From Bradyrhizobium aeschynomenes (GTDB lineage: Bacteria > Pseudomonadota > Alphaproteobacteria > Rhizobiales > Xanthobacteraceae), in the NCBI RefSeq assembly GCF_013178945.1, contig NZ_JABFDM010000003.1:558001-622000 (forward strand): DNA of 64,000 nucleotides. Reading direction: 5' to 3'. Positions 1 to 10,019 of this stretch are shown here, one piece after another (positions within the stretch are counted from its first letter, which is position 1; each line of letters opens with the position of its first letter). Both the position numbers and the translations under genes were made by a program. Below the pieces are notes generated by a model. It did no database searches. It was not told where the DNA came from and saw nothing but the letters and a program-made list of their open reading frames with translations.

Positions 1-1459
1 GCTCGGAGCGCGTGAGAAGAGTGGAGGGGTCCAGCAACAGCAGGATCCTGCCGGACGCTTCGAGATTGATGACGGAACGCACCACGTCGTGGCTATCGCC
101 GGCCAGGTCGGGCGAGGACGTGATCTGATTCGGGGAGCATCGAAGAACCTCCAAAACGCTGTCCACGATCAGGCCGGCCCGGTGCCTGTCGGTGCGAACC
201 ACGACCAGCCGCTTGCCGGTCGTGGCGATCGAAGACGGCATGTCGAAGCGGCGGCGCTGATCGATCACAGGCAGCACCTCGCCCCGCAGATTGATGACGC
301 CTTCGAGGAATTCGGGCGCTTTGGGCAAACGGGTGATTTGATCGGGCACCCGCGCAACCTCGTCCACCGCGTCGATCGGAAGCGCGAACTCGTCATTGTC
401 GAGCCGGAACACCAGGAAGCGCAACTCGACAACTTCGTCTTCCGGCGCGTGTCGCTGGGTCGACTTGATCGTGGCATCGCTTTGCGCCAAGGTCTTCATG
501 ACGTCCTCCCGCAACAAGCGGTCCGGAGCGAGGATCGCGATGAGCCTGTCGTTGGCAGCGCGATAGATCTCCTTGACCTGCGTTTCGCCGCCCAAGCGCG
601 CTGCCAGAACGGGAGGTAGCTTCTCCAAGCGTTCCACATCGACGGAAATCACGGCGCGTATCCGGTCGGCGACGAAGCCGATCAGGACGTCGTCGAACGA
701 CACGATCAGAGCCTGTTCGCCGCGGCCGGCTGCGGCTGGCAGGTCGAGCAGGCGCCGCAGCGACAACAGGGGCAGAAGGCGATCGTGGTAGGCCACGATG
801 CCGAGGACTGCGTCGTCGCTTCCTGGCACGATCGTCAGATGGGCGGGCGTCGCGACGATCTCCCGGATTGCGCCGAGAGGCAGCGCATACTCCTGACCCG
901 CGACATCGAATGTCACCACACGTGCTCTCACAGTGTTCGCCAGAGCGCAGGCGGGGGCGCGTGAAACGGCACCGACATCTGCCTTTTGCAAGCTCGTTGT
1001 CCTGGCCACGAATGCAACGCGCAACAGCTCTGGAATATCGAGGATCTTGACAACGTCGGATTTGCTTTCGAACACGCCTTGAAGACGTTCGCCCGTGCTC
1101 GCGGCGACGTCGGCTTCCGCCGTTCTGATGGCTTCATGCGCGATTCGCACGAGGTCGGAGACCTCGTCTACTGCCAAGGCAACCGGCGATGTCCCCTGGA
1201 GTACAATCAGGCGGGAGGCCGGGGTGGCAGCCGCTTCACTCCGTCCCAGCAGAGCCCGCACGCTCGCCACGGGAAGGACCGACCCGCGCAGATTGGCCAA
1301 TCCCATCAGGCTTTGCGGCGCCTGAGGCACGCGGGCGATGGCCGGCAGCCGCATGACTTCCGACACCGAATCTGCCGGCACCGCGTAGAGATGTCCTGCG
1401 CTCCTGAAGGTCAGAAACCGCGGGTCACGAGCTGCGCCAGACGTTCTGAACTCATCCAT
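1..1459 (-). CDS. Three-domain CheW-like chemotaxis adaptor (3' end cut by window edge)
   Basis: Reading leftward from ATG 1459, the frame stays open for 486 codons to the window edge without a stop. The translation holds three tandem CheW-type folds at about residues 10-135, 170-300 and 345-480. Each has the family pattern: a strand resembling '[18 protein letters not shown]' or '[18 protein letters not shown]', then a 'P..PE.L.G..NLRG.VLPV' segment such as '[14 protein letters not shown]'. CheW proteins couple chemoreceptors to the kinase CheA at the inner membrane or in cytosolic clusters. A three-CheW adaptor could bridge several receptor or kinase units. The start overlaps the end of the upstream MCP gene by 8 bases (1452-1459), so the two are probably translationally coupled partners. 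The C-terminus is probably only a few residues from complete. The family is clear; the target pathway (flagellar or other) is not visible. Confidence 0.85.
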   Translation of the reverse strand, partial: MDEFRTSGAARDPRFLTFRSAGHLYAVPADSVSEVMRLPAIARVPQAPQSLMGLANLRGSVLPVASVRALLGRSEAAATPASRLIVLQGTSPVALAVDEVSDLVRIAHEAIRTAEADVAASTGERLQGVFESKSDVVKILDIPELLRVAFVARTTSLQKADVGAVSRAPACALANTVRARVVTFDVAGQEYALPLGAIREIVATPAHLTIVPGSDDAVLGIVAYHDRLLPLLSLRRLLDLPAAAGRGEQALIVSFDDVLIGFVADRIRAVISVDVERLEKLPPVLAARLGGETQVKEIYRAANDRLIAILAPDRLLREDVMKTLAQSDATIKSTQRHAPEDEVVELRFLVFRLDNDEFALPIDAVDEVARVPDQITRLPKAPEFLEGVINLRGEVLPVIDQRRRFDMPSSIATTGKRLVVVRTDRHRAGLIVDSVLEVLRCSPNQITSSPDLAGDSHDVVRSVINLEASGRILLLLDPSTLLTRSE

Positions 1460-3380
1460 TCTGCCTCTTCAACTCGTCAGACAACGAAGCGATGTCTTCG
1501 ACGGCCGCCGCGAGATTTTCCGCCCCTTGGGCTTGTTCGGCCGAAGCTGCCGCAGCCTGGCGGGATGCGGAGCTGGCTTCCTCCGCTGCGGTCGCGATCT
1601 GGCGTGCTGCGGTGGTCGTTTCTCCGATCGCAGCGAGGATCGTGTGCGCGCCCTGTTGAACGTCCCTGTTTGCGCTTCCCAGAGTGATGATCTCTCCATT
1701 CATGCTTTCGAGCGCCTTGACGACTGCGCGACTCTTCGCGACCTCCACATCTCCTGCGGCAATGATCTGCTCGATGTCGCGGCGAAGGAGCGAGATGTGG
1801 TCCAGTATGCCGCGGATCGTATCCTTGATGCGCTCGACGCTCTGAGAGGCCTCGCGGGCGAGGAGGCGAATGTCGCTCGATACCAGAGCGAAGCCGCGGC
1901 CGGCATCGCCTGCGCGGGCGGCTTCGACAGCTCCGCTCACCGCAAGCATGGTGGTCTGGATCGTCACAACTGCGATCGCATCGACGTTCTTCTCGATGTT
2001 CCGGCCGACACTCTCCAACGAGAGAATGCTGTCCAGCGCGCCGCGGGTCGTGCCGAGCGTGTGCCCAATGCTATCGATCATGCGCTCGACGCCCATCCGC
2101 CCCTCCCCCAGAGTGCGTTCCATAGCAGCCGTTCGCTCCACGGCGGCCTGACCGCGGTCATGGGCGACCGTGGCGCTCTTCTCGATCTGCGCGAGCGCCG
2201 CCGATGTTTGTTGTGCGGCGGCCGCCTGCTGCTGCGATCCCCGACTGATCTGCTCAACCGCAGTCGAAATCTGGCTGGCGGCGCTGGAAAGCTCTTGAAC
2301 CGTCGCCGATAGCTCTTCCGCCATGCTGGAGATGTTCTCGGCAACCAACCCTCCGGATGATCCGGCGCGCAGTTCTTCTGATGCGGAGACCAAGGCCTGG
2401 GCGGCGGCCTGGCCCTGATCGAGCGACTGCGCTTGCTGGCGGATCGCCGTCTGCGCTTCGCTTGCGGCGGAGGCCTGCTCGTCCGCAGCTCCAGCGACCA
2501 GCTCAGCGCCTCTTTGGGCCTCCTGGATCGCGCGGTCAGCCTCGATGCTTGAGGTCAAGGTCTGTTGGCTTTCTTCGGCGAGGTCGATCATGTCAGCGCG
2601 AAGCCCGGCAAGGATGTCGACGATGCTATGCCCGGATTTCACTTGCGTGATGGCCGCTGCGACCGCGGTTTTCACAATCGCGGACGTCTCCCCAACGCTG
2701 TTCTGGATTTCGAGTGCCATGGCCTTGACTTCGTGGGCACTCCTGTCTGCCGCTTCGGCGAGGGCCCTGACTTCCTCCGCGACCACGGCAAAGCCGCGGC
2801 CGTCGTCGCCAGCCCGTGCCGCTTCGATGGCGGCATTCAGTGCGAGCAGATTGGTCTGATCCGAAATCCGGCTGACGACACCGGTCACTTCTCCGATCTC
2901 CCCGGCCCGCCGCTCCAGTTCGCCGATGACCTTGCTGTTCGCAGCTTGCCGCTCGGAGTTCTTTTCGATCGACTGGATCGACGCCCCGATCTGTGCGGCG
3001 GTTTCGGCCAGCATGATCTGCGCCGTCTCCGTCCGCCGGCGCGAAGCTTCCGCGTGGCTTCGAGCTTGGGACATGTTCGCCGAGATCAGTCTGATCGACA
3101 CCAGCTGTTCCTGAGAGGCGCCTGCCGCCTCCTCTGCGCCGGAACTGATGAGTTCCATCGAGCGGCGTAGCTGTTCGGCCGCCGCAGAGGCCTCCGTCAT
3201 TCCACTTGCGAGTTCCTGAGTAGCCGCGGCCAGTCTATCGGACAGCTTGGTGCGTCCGGACGTCCTGTCGGGCTTCCGCATCGTGCGCGGTGTCGGACCC
3301 TTCGCCGGCCGGGACGGGGCTGCCGAGTTCCGACGTTTCGCGGCCGAACGGGCGAGTTTCGTGGTCTTAACAAGGGACAT
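1452..3380 (-). CDS. Cytosolic methyl-accepting chemotaxis protein with two signalling hairpins
   Basis: 642-aa chemoreceptor starting at ATG 3380. A longer in-frame extension upstream is Cys/Ser/Arg-rich and unlike the protein, so it is not used. There is no signal peptide or transmembrane helix. The basic N-terminus (residues 1-45) is followed by long Ala/Glu/Gln-rich coiled coil. A canonical MCP hairpin tip lies at about 171-205 ('[19 protein letters not shown]'). A second, diverged tip lies at about 473-510 ('[20 protein letters not shown]'), so the protein looks like a duplicated signalling module. No sensory domain such as PAS, HAMP or Cache is seen. It probably signals from the cytosol to CheA through the multi-CheW protein encoded immediately downstream. 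No C-terminal CheR-tethering pentapeptide is visible. Confidence 0.85.
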   Translation of the reverse strand: MSLVKTTKLARSAAKRRNSAAPSRPAKGPTPRTMRKPDRTSGRTKLSDRLAAATQELASGMTEASAAAEQLRRSMELISSGAEEAAGASQEQLVSIRLISANMSQARSHAEASRRRTETAQIMLAETAAQIGASIQSIEKNSERQAANSKVIGELERRAGEIGEVTGVVSRISDQTNLLALNAAIEAARAGDDGRGFAVVAEEVRALAEAADRSAHEVKAMALEIQNSVGETSAIVKTAVAAAITQVKSGHSIVDILAGLRADMIDLAEESQQTLTSSIEADRAIQEAQRGAELVAGAADEQASAASEAQTAIRQQAQSLDQGQAAAQALVSASEELRAGSSGGLVAENISSMAEELSATVQELSSAASQISTAVEQISRGSQQQAAAAQQTSAALAQIEKSATVAHDRGQAAVERTAAMERTLGEGRMGVERMIDSIGHTLGTTRGALDSILSLESVGRNIEKNVDAIAVVTIQTTMLAVSGAVEAARAGDAGRGFALVSSDIRLLAREASQSVERIKDTIRGILDHISLLRRDIEQIIAAGDVEVAKSRAVVKALESMNGEIITLGSANRDVQQGAHTILAAIGETTTAARQIATAAEEASSASRQAAAASAEQAQGAENLAAAVEDIASLSDELKRQNG

Positions 3381-3883
3381 CAATGAACCCGATGAACAGC
3401 GCAGACGATGAACAGCGCAGACGGAGTGCGACGGACACAACTTACCATCGGAAAACGACAACCGCCGCGACAACGATCGCAAAGAACAGCGGTAACAGGA
3501 CTGGAGGCACCAGCCACTCTCGAAGACGAAAGCGTGGAGTGTCCGACATGTCATCGCCTATCTGGTTGCGGCGAGAGCATGCGACTCCCAGTCACCGATA
3601 TCGGCCGGAGAAAAGCGCGATGACTGTCAGCATATAGTGACCCCTGACCGAATATCGAGTCATTGTGATCAGAATAAATGGTGCACCAAAATGTCGGCTC
3701 TCAGCTTCAGTGTGATCATCCCACCGTGTGTCGTCAGGTAGCAGTGATTCAGATGTTTTGGCTCGCTATTCGACGCACAAGAGCGTAGACGCTGGTCATC
3801 CCCAATTGAGGACGTAGCAATTCGTCGTGGCAGATCGTGCGGCGAGCAGGCCGCGCATCTTTGCCGATATAAGGGAGTCGCCG
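3381..3883. other. Intergenic stretch, no convincing gene
   Basis: About 500 bases between the MCP start and the next supported small gene. Short frames on both strands have Arg/Ser/Thr-rich translations typical of non-coding GC-rich DNA. The octamer TGTGATCA occurs twice (around 3666 and 3711), but not in a spacing that matches a known operator. The promoter of the leftward MCP-CheW pair should lie here; no clear -35/-10 pair was identified. Confidence 0.4.
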
Positions 3884-4150
3884 ATGACCATCCAACAAGA
3901 TGAGATAGAACTGCTTGAGCAGCGAGGTAATGACGCCGAGTTGTTGAGCCTGCTCGCTTTTCATCCGGAAGCGCGGGCGCGGCATCGGGCCGTGGCTCAT
4001 CGGTTCCGCCTGCGGGCGATTGAGCTCTCAAAGCGGGAAGAGGCTCCGGCGAGACGGGTGTCCGCTTCGCAACTCGACCCGCGCAGCGGTGATCTGGCAG
4101 CCGGCGTGATGCCCAGAGACTGCAACGACGTAACTCTGGCCCGTGAGTGA
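3884..4150 (+). CDS. Small hypothetical protein
   Basis: 88-aa frame starting at ATG 3884, preceded by an AAGGGA ribosome-binding site (3871-3876) eight bases upstream. The first 45 residues ('MTIQQDEIELLEQRGN...') look like a genuine soluble helical protein: acidic start, then 'LLSLLAFHPEARARHRAVAH' and a basic helix. The C-terminal third is less protein-like. I do not recognise a domain. Nothing in the neighbourhood suggests a function. Confidence 0.45.
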   Translation: MTIQQDEIELLEQRGNDAELLSLLAFHPEARARHRAVAHRFRLRAIELSKREEAPARRVSASQLDPRSGDLAAGVMPRDCNDVTLARE

Positions 4151-4317
4151 CGATGGAAGTGGAATTGCGTCGCTGGTCGCCGTCTTCGCCACTCAAGGGC
4201 GGAACAGTCAGACAATGATATATGGCGAAACGGCTGCAGCTCGTAGCCGCTACCCGAGGTCTGGAGAGGTGACATCACAGGGCGTCAAACAGCAGGTGAC
4301 CAGGGAAGGCGACGGGT

Positions 4318-4611
4318 ATGACCGAATTCAAGATCAGAGTGGGCCGTCTGGAGATGATTGCGCCGAACCGTGAGGGCGAGGACATATGTCTGACTTTTCA
4401 TTTCGATGACGGTCAGACTGAATTCGCCATCCCGATCTTCCTCAGGTCTCATGAATTCGACGATACCGAGATCGTTGAGGTCGCGCGCAGCAGGCTACAC
4501 GACGTCTTCGGCCAGCTGTACCGGCAGTGCGCGGATTGGCAGTTGACCACTGAACAACGTGACGATCTGGTCAGTATCAACGTCCGGCCAAATTCAAGGG
4601 CGTCGAGTTAG
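4318..4611 (+). CDS. Small hypothetical protein
   Basis: 97-aa protein starting at ATG 4318, with GGGAAGG 10-16 bases upstream as ribosome-binding site. Composition is balanced and protein-like: 'MTEFKIRVGRLEMIAPNREG', then alternating acidic and hydrophobic residues ('LTFHFDDGQTEFAIPIFL'), with no signal peptide or membrane segment. I recognise no family. It follows the other small rightward gene by about 170 bases; no operon can be inferred. Confidence 0.55.
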   Translation: MTEFKIRVGRLEMIAPNREGEDICLTFHFDDGQTEFAIPIFLRSHEFDDTEIVEVARSRLHDVFGQLYRQCADWQLTTEQRDDLVSINVRPNSRASS

Positions 4612-4918
4612 TCGCGGAGACGAAGTAATCTATCAGTATATCCGCACCGGGCGTTCTCTCGTCGCTCGAGTCTCACGCAAGAAATGGGCGGCGACGCGTG
4701 CGCAGCATGCTCTTCGGGTTGGAAGCTTGCGTGGGACTGGATGACGTCTGGTCAGCTGGCGCTATCGAGATCCCGGTGATCATGGGCAGGACTGCTGCTC
4801 GATACCCGGAAGCGCTGACCAACTTCTTCGAGCCGCTTCTTCATCGTCATTCTAGCAATTGTTCTTCGACGGCTGGATCTGCCCCGGCACCCGTCCTGCG
4901 TGTTCCGTCTGAGCCCGC
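4612..4918. other. Intergenic stretch, nothing recognised
   Basis: About 300 bases between convergently oriented small genes. No frame with protein-like composition and no strong hairpin terminator was seen. Confidence 0.35.
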
Positions 4919-5116
4919 CTATCGTGCTTTCGCACCTTGAGGACTGATCCAGTCGTTGATCGCCACCGCGTTGTCGGCTTGGCGTGCGCGCTGAAGGGCA
5001 GCGTCCTTCTCTGGACCGATGGGCAGTCGTGATGCCAGCTTGTTCGCACATTCCGCGAAGTTAGTCAGGCGTTGATGGAGTGTGAGGGTTTGGTTGACGC
5101 GGATGCGCTCTTGCAT
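4919..5116 (-). CDS. Small hypothetical helical protein of a Rhizobiales type
   Basis: 65-aa protein. ATG 5116 is chosen over a start 12 codons upstream because an AAGGAG ribosome-binding site sits seven bases before it. The sequence ('LTLHQRLTNFAECANKLA', then 'LPIGPEKDAALQRARQADNA') resembles small proteins common in Bradyrhizobium-type genomes, in which an 'LPPGPERDALLxRARQAD' core recurs. That resemblance is from memory, not from a search. No membrane segment or signal peptide is present. Function is unknown. Confidence 0.65.
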   Translation of the reverse strand: MQERIRVNQTLTLHQRLTNFAECANKLASRLPIGPEKDAALQRARQADNAVAINDWISPQGAKAR

Positions 5117-6227
5117 GATAGCTCCTTGCATCGTGGGAAGGCGTGAGCGCAACTGGCGGTCTCATCACTGGTGAATGCCGCGGGCCGGACGGTGACACCT
5201 GATTATCGGCCCGATAGTTTGCGAAAGCGAGTCCGAATTATTTCGTGCAGTATGGAACAAAGCCGGTTCACCGAGTTCACTCACAGGTTGATGAGTGGGC
5301 CATCCCGCAGATGAGACGGCTCGGAGCTGTCATGGACGGCCTAGTCATCAATGATGGCGTGTGGCCGGTGGGTGCCGATTTGGAAAGGACGTACGAATTC
5401 GCATCCAATCGACGACAGGACATCGATCGAAATCGCAGGCCGCAAGTCTCGATCGAAGGGTATTGGAACGGTGCCTCGACGCGCGAATTGATGCTCCGGC
5501 GACGGCATCCTGCGCCTGCAGGACAGTGCCAGCGAAGGCCGCGCGGTGTAGTGCCCGCGCGGTCTTTGGCTTAGGGATGCTACCCCGCTTTCGAAGGCAG
5601 AACAGAGCAGAGAACGAGCGAGAGCTCGCCAGGACGGATCGTGCACACTGCGAAATAGGGGCAACCCGGAGTCTCCCTATTAGGAACAACTAGGGTAGAT
5701 CTCATGCGCTGTGGATCGCGCTCGCGGAATTAGCACAGCGAAGACGCGGCGATATGCGAGTTCGGAGTCGCTGTGGCACAATCGACCTATGTCCCCGTGC
5801 GGCCATTGTTTAAGTGAGTTGCGCACACAGACGAATGCGAGGTCAGGCAAGCTCCTGAACGAAACCAATACCGAGGTCGGCCTCGTACGCCGTTCCGTCG
5901 GGACAGGGTGCCGTCGGCCGGCTGAAGTTCGCACCGATCTGCATCGGCTCACCTGGACGGTCAACCGCCAATGACCATTGGAGGCTTTCGGACGCCGGCC
6001 GCCCGAATGTGCCGCGCCGTCAATCATGCGGCCGGCATCCGAAACCCTTCACGCAGCGGCCCTTCAGCTGTCTGTGCTGGCTGGTCCGCCGCACCCCAGG
6101 AAAGCAGATATCGATGGAGCCGGCCCGATCGTTTGCCACGGGTTGCCGTGATCGGAGCATGGCCCGATGTAAATGCTCCCATCGGGCGCGTCCTTGTGGT
6201 CGATGTTGTAGACCCGAGGCGCAGACA
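5117..6227. other. Gene-poor stretch of about 1.1 kb
   Basis: No frame on either strand has convincing coding character: translations are Arg-rich, overlap each other, and lack plausible ribosome-binding sites. One GC-rich hairpin occurs near 5536-5565 (GGCCGCGCGG pairing with CCGCGCGGTC around a short loop, followed by TTT). It resembles a transcription terminator, but no gene could be assigned to it. The stretch may hold decayed sequence. Confidence 0.4.
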
Positions 6228-6524
6228 TCAGCGCTTCATGTCACAGACGTAGGTGACGCCGTTTAGCTCGAAGTCAGCTGCGCCCTGGGTGGCGGTGCAG
6301 AAATCGAAGCCCACGCCATCCTTCTCGGCGCGCCAGCCATACCTGCCGCAGTCCTCCTTGACCTTGATGCTGTAGACAGTCCCCTTCCAGGTGAGGGTGT
6401 TCTTGCTCTCGTCGATCTTGACCGGCAGCTTGCGGCCGTGATCCTGGCACAGGTAGGTGTAAGTCGGCGCCGCTTCGGCTTGGGAGGATCCAAGAACGAG
6501 AGCGATCAGCAGCAGCTTCTTCAT
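6228..6524 (-). CDS. Small secreted hypothetical protein
   Basis: 98-aa protein from ATG 6524, with AAAGGAAG seven to fourteen bases upstream. Residues 1-19 ('MKKLLLIALVLGSSQAEAA') form a clear Sec signal peptide with AEA|A-type cleavage. The mature part of about 79 residues has four cysteines ('YLCQDHG', 'EDCGRYG', 'FDFCTA', 'YVCDMKR') that could form two periplasmic disulfides. Similar small periplasmic proteins are common in Bradyrhizobium, but I know no function. It stands alone. Confidence 0.75.
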   Translation of the reverse strand: MKKLLLIALVLGSSQAEAAPTYTYLCQDHGRKLPVKIDESKNTLTWKGTVYSIKVKEDCGRYGWRAEKDGVGFDFCTATQGAADFELNGVTYVCDMKR

Positions 6525-6794
6525 AGTCGCACTTCCTTTGGGACGCTGCGTCCAGCGATCATTCCGAGATCGATCATGGAGCGCCTGCAATGTATTCCTT
6601 TGCATTGTGCTGGCTCCCACTGCAACCAGACCTGCACCGTCACTTCTTCTTTTCCATGGTCATGTGAATCTCGACCATAGAGGGAGCGCGCGATATCCTT
6701 CCTCGGGTCGTCCAGGCGGGGTGACGTCCTAATCAGCGTCCGTGCAGAGGACACCAAGTCGTCCTTTGTGCTCGTTGATCCAAGCCAGAACCTA

Positions 6795-7166
6795 CTCGGT
6801 GGGGACAGCGAGATTTGCCTGACCATGCGGGGACGTCAGGGAATTTCCTCGCCTCGTGTACCAGGCTCGACCGCCCCATGGATCGCCTTGCTTTAGATCG
6901 ATCTTGCCACGCTTCGGGTTCGTGTCGTTGATGGTGTCAACGCGGTACTCAAGAATGTTCCCCCGGGGTCGCACGTATCACCGCGATATCCCTTGGCTTG
7001 GCGTTTCGGTCGTCGCTGGCGAATGTGCCGGCCGGGCAAGGGGCGCCCTTGATCTTGGGGGAGCGCGGGGCGTGTCCGGGTGGAGAACCTCGAACTTGCT
7101 GCCCAGGCCGACGTCGTCCGAGGAGCAAGTCCCGCGCGCGTGAGGCGCTCGCGTCGTGGTCATCAT
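6795..7166 (-). pseudogene. Possible frame-broken gene remnant
   Basis: Protein-like stretches appear one after another on the minus strand but in different frames. Near 7145-7080 is 'SSDDVGLGSKFEVLHPD', near 7055-6955 'GAPCPAGTFASDDRNAKPRD', and near 6960-6795 'ILEYRVDTINDTNPKRGKID' followed by 'LKQGDPWGG'. Read together they could be one protein of about 115 residues interrupted by two frame changes. No intact homologue is recognised and the ends are approximate. It may be a decayed gene or a coincidence of composition. Confidence 0.35.
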
Positions 7167-7316
7167 TGTCTCTCTGTTGGTGATGCTCGGGTGAGGTCTC
7201 GCCGCACCAGAAACAAGTGAACGTACGAGGCACAGAGAGGGAAAGATCAGCTAACTGATCTTTTGCCCCAACCTGGGCCCCGGCTGTTCAGGGATCTTGT
7301 AAGCCATTGATTTCGC

Positions 7317-7392
7317 TGGTGGGCCCGGCAGGACTCGAACCTGCAACCAGACCGTTATGAGCGGCCGGCTCTAACCATTGAGCTACAGGCCC
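7317..7392 (-). tRNA. tRNA-Ile2 (CAU anticodon)
   Basis: The minus strand reads GGGCCTGTAGCTCAATGG at the 5' end (7392 downwards) and ends CGGGCCCACCA. The seven-base acceptor stem pairs fully (one G-T). A T-arm GGTTCGAGTC is present, and the anticodon loop CTCATAA gives anticodon CAU. The body resembles the tRNA-Ile2 class (GG(G/C)CC...GTTAGAGC...CTCATAA), whose C34 is changed to lysidine by TilS to read AUA, rather than elongator or initiator tRNA-Met. The CCA end is encoded. Isotype assignment is by resemblance. Confidence 0.9.
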
Positions 7393-7577
7393 CGCGGCGC
7401 GGGGGTCGTGGCGGTGGCGGGCGGGGACGGGCCTGCCCGCAGCGGCGCGACGGACCCGGCGACGGTGCGGGCTTCGTTTACAGCCCCGGCGGCGATCCGG
7501 CAATGCCGCTGCCGGGTCGTTTTGGCCGGTTGCCGGCACCTCCATCGGGACCACCCGCGTCCGGGACGGCCGTGGCG

Positions 7578-8543
7578 CTAATCCACCGAGACGCCGGCGA
7601 ATTCCACCACCTTGCGCCACTTCTCGGTCTCGTCGGCGACCAGCTTGCCGAACTCGGCCGGGGTCATGGCGCGCGGGATGCCGCCAGTCTCGCCCAGCCG
7701 CGCCACCAGCTTGGGATCCTTCAGCGCTTCGCCGACGGCCCTGTTGAGGATCTCGACGATCTCGGGCGGCGTGCCCTTCGGCGCGGAGATGCCGTAGAAG
7801 CCGACCGATTCGTAGCCCGGCACGGTCTCGGCGATCGCGGGCACGTCCGGCACGGTCGGCCAGCGCTGCGGCGACGTTACGCCGAGCGCGCGCACGGTGC
7901 CGCCACGGGACTGCTCCAGCGCCGTCGGCAGGTTGTCGAAGATCAGCTGCACCTTATTGGAGATGATGTCCGGGAAGGCCAGCGCCGAACCCCGATAGGG
8001 CACATGCAGCATGTCGCACTTCGTCATCGCCTTGAACAGCTCGGCCGCCATGTGCACCGAGGTGCCGTTGCCGGAGGAGGCGAAGGCGATCTTGCCGGGA
8101 TTGGCGCGGCAGTAGTCGATGAACTCCTTGACCGTCTTGGCCGGCAGGTCGTTGCTGACCACCAGCATGTTGGTGAGCTGCATGATGCTGGCGACCGGCA
8201 CGGTGTCGCGGATGAAATCATAGGGCAGCTTCTTGTAGAGCGAGGTGCTGATCGCGTTGTTCGGCGCCACGAACAGCAGCGTGTAGCCGTCCGGCGGCGA
8301 GTTGATCGCGGCGGCGGCGGCGATGTTGCCGCCCGAGCCGGTGCGGTTCTCGACCACGACCTGCTGGCCGAGGCGGTCGGACAGCCATTGCGCCATGATG
8401 CGGGCGACGATGTCGACCGGGCCGCCCGGAGCGAACCCGATCAGCCAGCGGATCGGCCGGTCCGGATAGGCGGCCGCGGCCGGTTGGACGGCGAGCCCCG
8501 CCGTGACGATCAATCCGAACAGCAGTACGCGCGCCAGCTTCAT
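7578..8543 (-). CDS. Bug/TctC-family periplasmic solute-binding protein
   Basis: 321-aa protein; ATG 8543 is chosen because GGGGAAGACGAGC lies directly upstream and it begins a Sec signal peptide ('MKLARVLLFGLIVTAGLA...AAA', about 25 residues). The mature sequence has the Bug-family hallmarks 'YPDRPIRWLIGFAPGGPVDI', 'NRTGSGGNIAA', 'YRGSALAFPDIISNKVQLIF' and 'TSPQRWPTVPDVPAIAE'. These proteins bind carboxylates or other small ligands for tripartite tricarboxylate transporters. No TctA/TctB membrane partner is nearby, which is usual for the many orphan Bug proteins of this group. Ligand unknown. The next leftward binding-protein gene lies 84 bases upstream. Confidence 0.85.
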   Translation of the reverse strand: MKLARVLLFGLIVTAGLAVQPAAAAYPDRPIRWLIGFAPGGPVDIVARIMAQWLSDRLGQQVVVENRTGSGGNIAAAAAINSPPDGYTLLFVAPNNAISTSLYKKLPYDFIRDTVPVASIMQLTNMLVVSNDLPAKTVKEFIDYCRANPGKIAFASSGNGTSVHMAAELFKAMTKCDMLHVPYRGSALAFPDIISNKVQLIFDNLPTALEQSRGGTVRALGVTSPQRWPTVPDVPAIAETVPGYESVGFYGISAPKGTPPEIVEILNRAVGEALKDPKLVARLGETGGIPRAMTPAEFGKLVADETEKWRKVVEFAGVSVD

Positions 8544-8627
8544 GCTCGTCTTCCCCCATGTGTTGTCGTTGTGCAACTCGAATGCGCCGGCCTGGTCGCG
8601 CCGGGCCGGCCGGCGTCCAGTTCGCCG

Positions 8628-9863
8628 TCACTTCTTGATCAGCGGGCAGGCCGGATCGGGCGGACCGAACGCGTCATCGCCTTTGATGGTCGCGAGGATC
8701 TTGTAGTAGTCCCACGGATATTTGCTCTCCTCCGGCGACTTGACCTGGGCCAGCACCAGATCGTGCACCATCAGATTGTCGGCCCGGAGCTTGCCGTTGC
8801 GGGCGAAGAAGTCCTCGACCGGCGTCTCGCGCATCTTGGCGGCCACCGCGAGCGGCTCGTCGCTGCCCGCGGCCTTGATGGCGTTGAGATAGTGCGTGAC
8901 GGCGGAGTAGACGCCGGCCTGCCACATCGTCGGCATCCGGTTCATCTTGGCGAAATAGCGCTTCGACCATTCCCGTGTCTTGTCGTCCATGTCCCAGTAG
9001 AACGAGGTGGTCAGCAGCAGGCCCTGCGCCGCCGGCAGGCCGAGCGAATGGATGTCGGTGATCAAGGCCAGCAGCGCCGCCATCTGCTGGCCGCCCTTGA
9101 GCAGGCCGAACTCGGAAGCGGTCTTGATCTCGTTGATGTTGTTCGGCGGCCCGGCGGCGATGCCGATGATCTTGGCCTTGGAGGCCTGCGCCTGCAGGAT
9201 GAAGGACGACAGATCAGGCGTCGCGAAGGGCGGCCTGACGGCGCCGACCACCTTGCCGCCATTGGCCGTGACGACGCTGGATGCATCGCGCTCCAGCGAA
9301 TGACCGAAGGCATAATCGTCGGTGATGAAGAACCAGCTGTCGCCGCCGCGCTTGACGACCTCCTTCGCCGTGCCGGTGGCCAGCGCCCGGGTGTCGAACA
9401 CCCATTGCATGGCGTAAGGCGAGCAGAACTTGCCGTGGAAATCGGCAGCCCCCGTCGACTGGGTGATGAACAGCTTCTTCTTTTCGTTGGCGATGGTCTG
9501 CACCGCGAGGCCGACCGCCGAGACCGGAACGTCGACGATGAGATCGACCTGCTCGGTGTCGTACCAGCGCCGCGCGAGCGCCGCGCCAATGTCGGGCTTG
9601 AGCTGGTGGTCCCCGACGATGACGCTGATCGGCTTATCGAGCACCTTGCCGCCGAAATCATCCACCGCCATCTGCGCCGCGGTGACCGAGCCTTGTCCGG
9701 TCGGCGTCGAGGCCGGTCCGTTCATGTCGCTGAGCACGCCGATCCTGACGACGTTGTCGGAAATCTGGGCTTGCGCCGCCGTCGTGGCCACCAGCGCGGC
9801 AGCGGCAAACGCCGCCGTTCTCACCAAGCTGAGCTGCAATCCGTCCTCCACCGATGTCGGCAT
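8628..9863 (-). CDS. Branched-chain amino-acid-type ABC transporter substrate-binding protein
   Basis: 411-aa protein from ATG 9863. After a signal peptide (about residues 1-33, ending 'TTAAQAQ') the mature part begins 'VRIGVLSDMNGPASTPTGQG', the type I periplasmic binding fold of the LivJ/UrtA family (Peripla_BP_6). Other typical segments are 'KPDIGAALARRWYDTEQVDL' and 'GGDSWFFITDDYAFGHSLER'. Proteins of this family bind amino acids, amides, urea or aromatic acids. Permease and ATPase genes are absent here. It is followed by the Bug-family gene on the same strand, so two unrelated orphan binding proteins are adjacent. The ligand cannot be inferred. Confidence 0.85.
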   Translation of the reverse strand: MPTSVEDGLQLSLVRTAAFAAAALVATTAAQAQISDNVVRIGVLSDMNGPASTPTGQGSVTAAQMAVDDFGGKVLDKPISVIVGDHQLKPDIGAALARRWYDTEQVDLIVDVPVSAVGLAVQTIANEKKKLFITQSTGAADFHGKFCSPYAMQWVFDTRALATGTAKEVVKRGGDSWFFITDDYAFGHSLERDASSVVTANGGKVVGAVRPPFATPDLSSFILQAQASKAKIIGIAAGPPNNINEIKTASEFGLLKGGQQMAALLALITDIHSLGLPAAQGLLLTTSFYWDMDDKTREWSKRYFAKMNRMPTMWQAGVYSAVTHYLNAIKAAGSDEPLAVAAKMRETPVEDFFARNGKLRADNLMVHDLVLAQVKSPEESKYPWDYYKILATIKGDDAFGPPDPACPLIKK

Positions 9864-10019
9864 CACGCCGTTGTCCGTCGCGGCTCTGCCGGCCGCTCCG
9901 CCTATCTGCAATCAATCCAAGCCGGCCGTCAATCGTGCCGGACGACGGAGGGGGACGGCGATCATGTGTGCTGCAACGCCAGAGGCCGTGTTTCCGAGCC
10001 GGAGCAGCGGCTCGGCGGC

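Noticed and set aside
5245..5574. 109-codon plus-strand frame in the gene-poor region
   Set aside because: No ribosome-binding site, Arg-rich and irregular composition, and overlapping frames of similar length on both strands.
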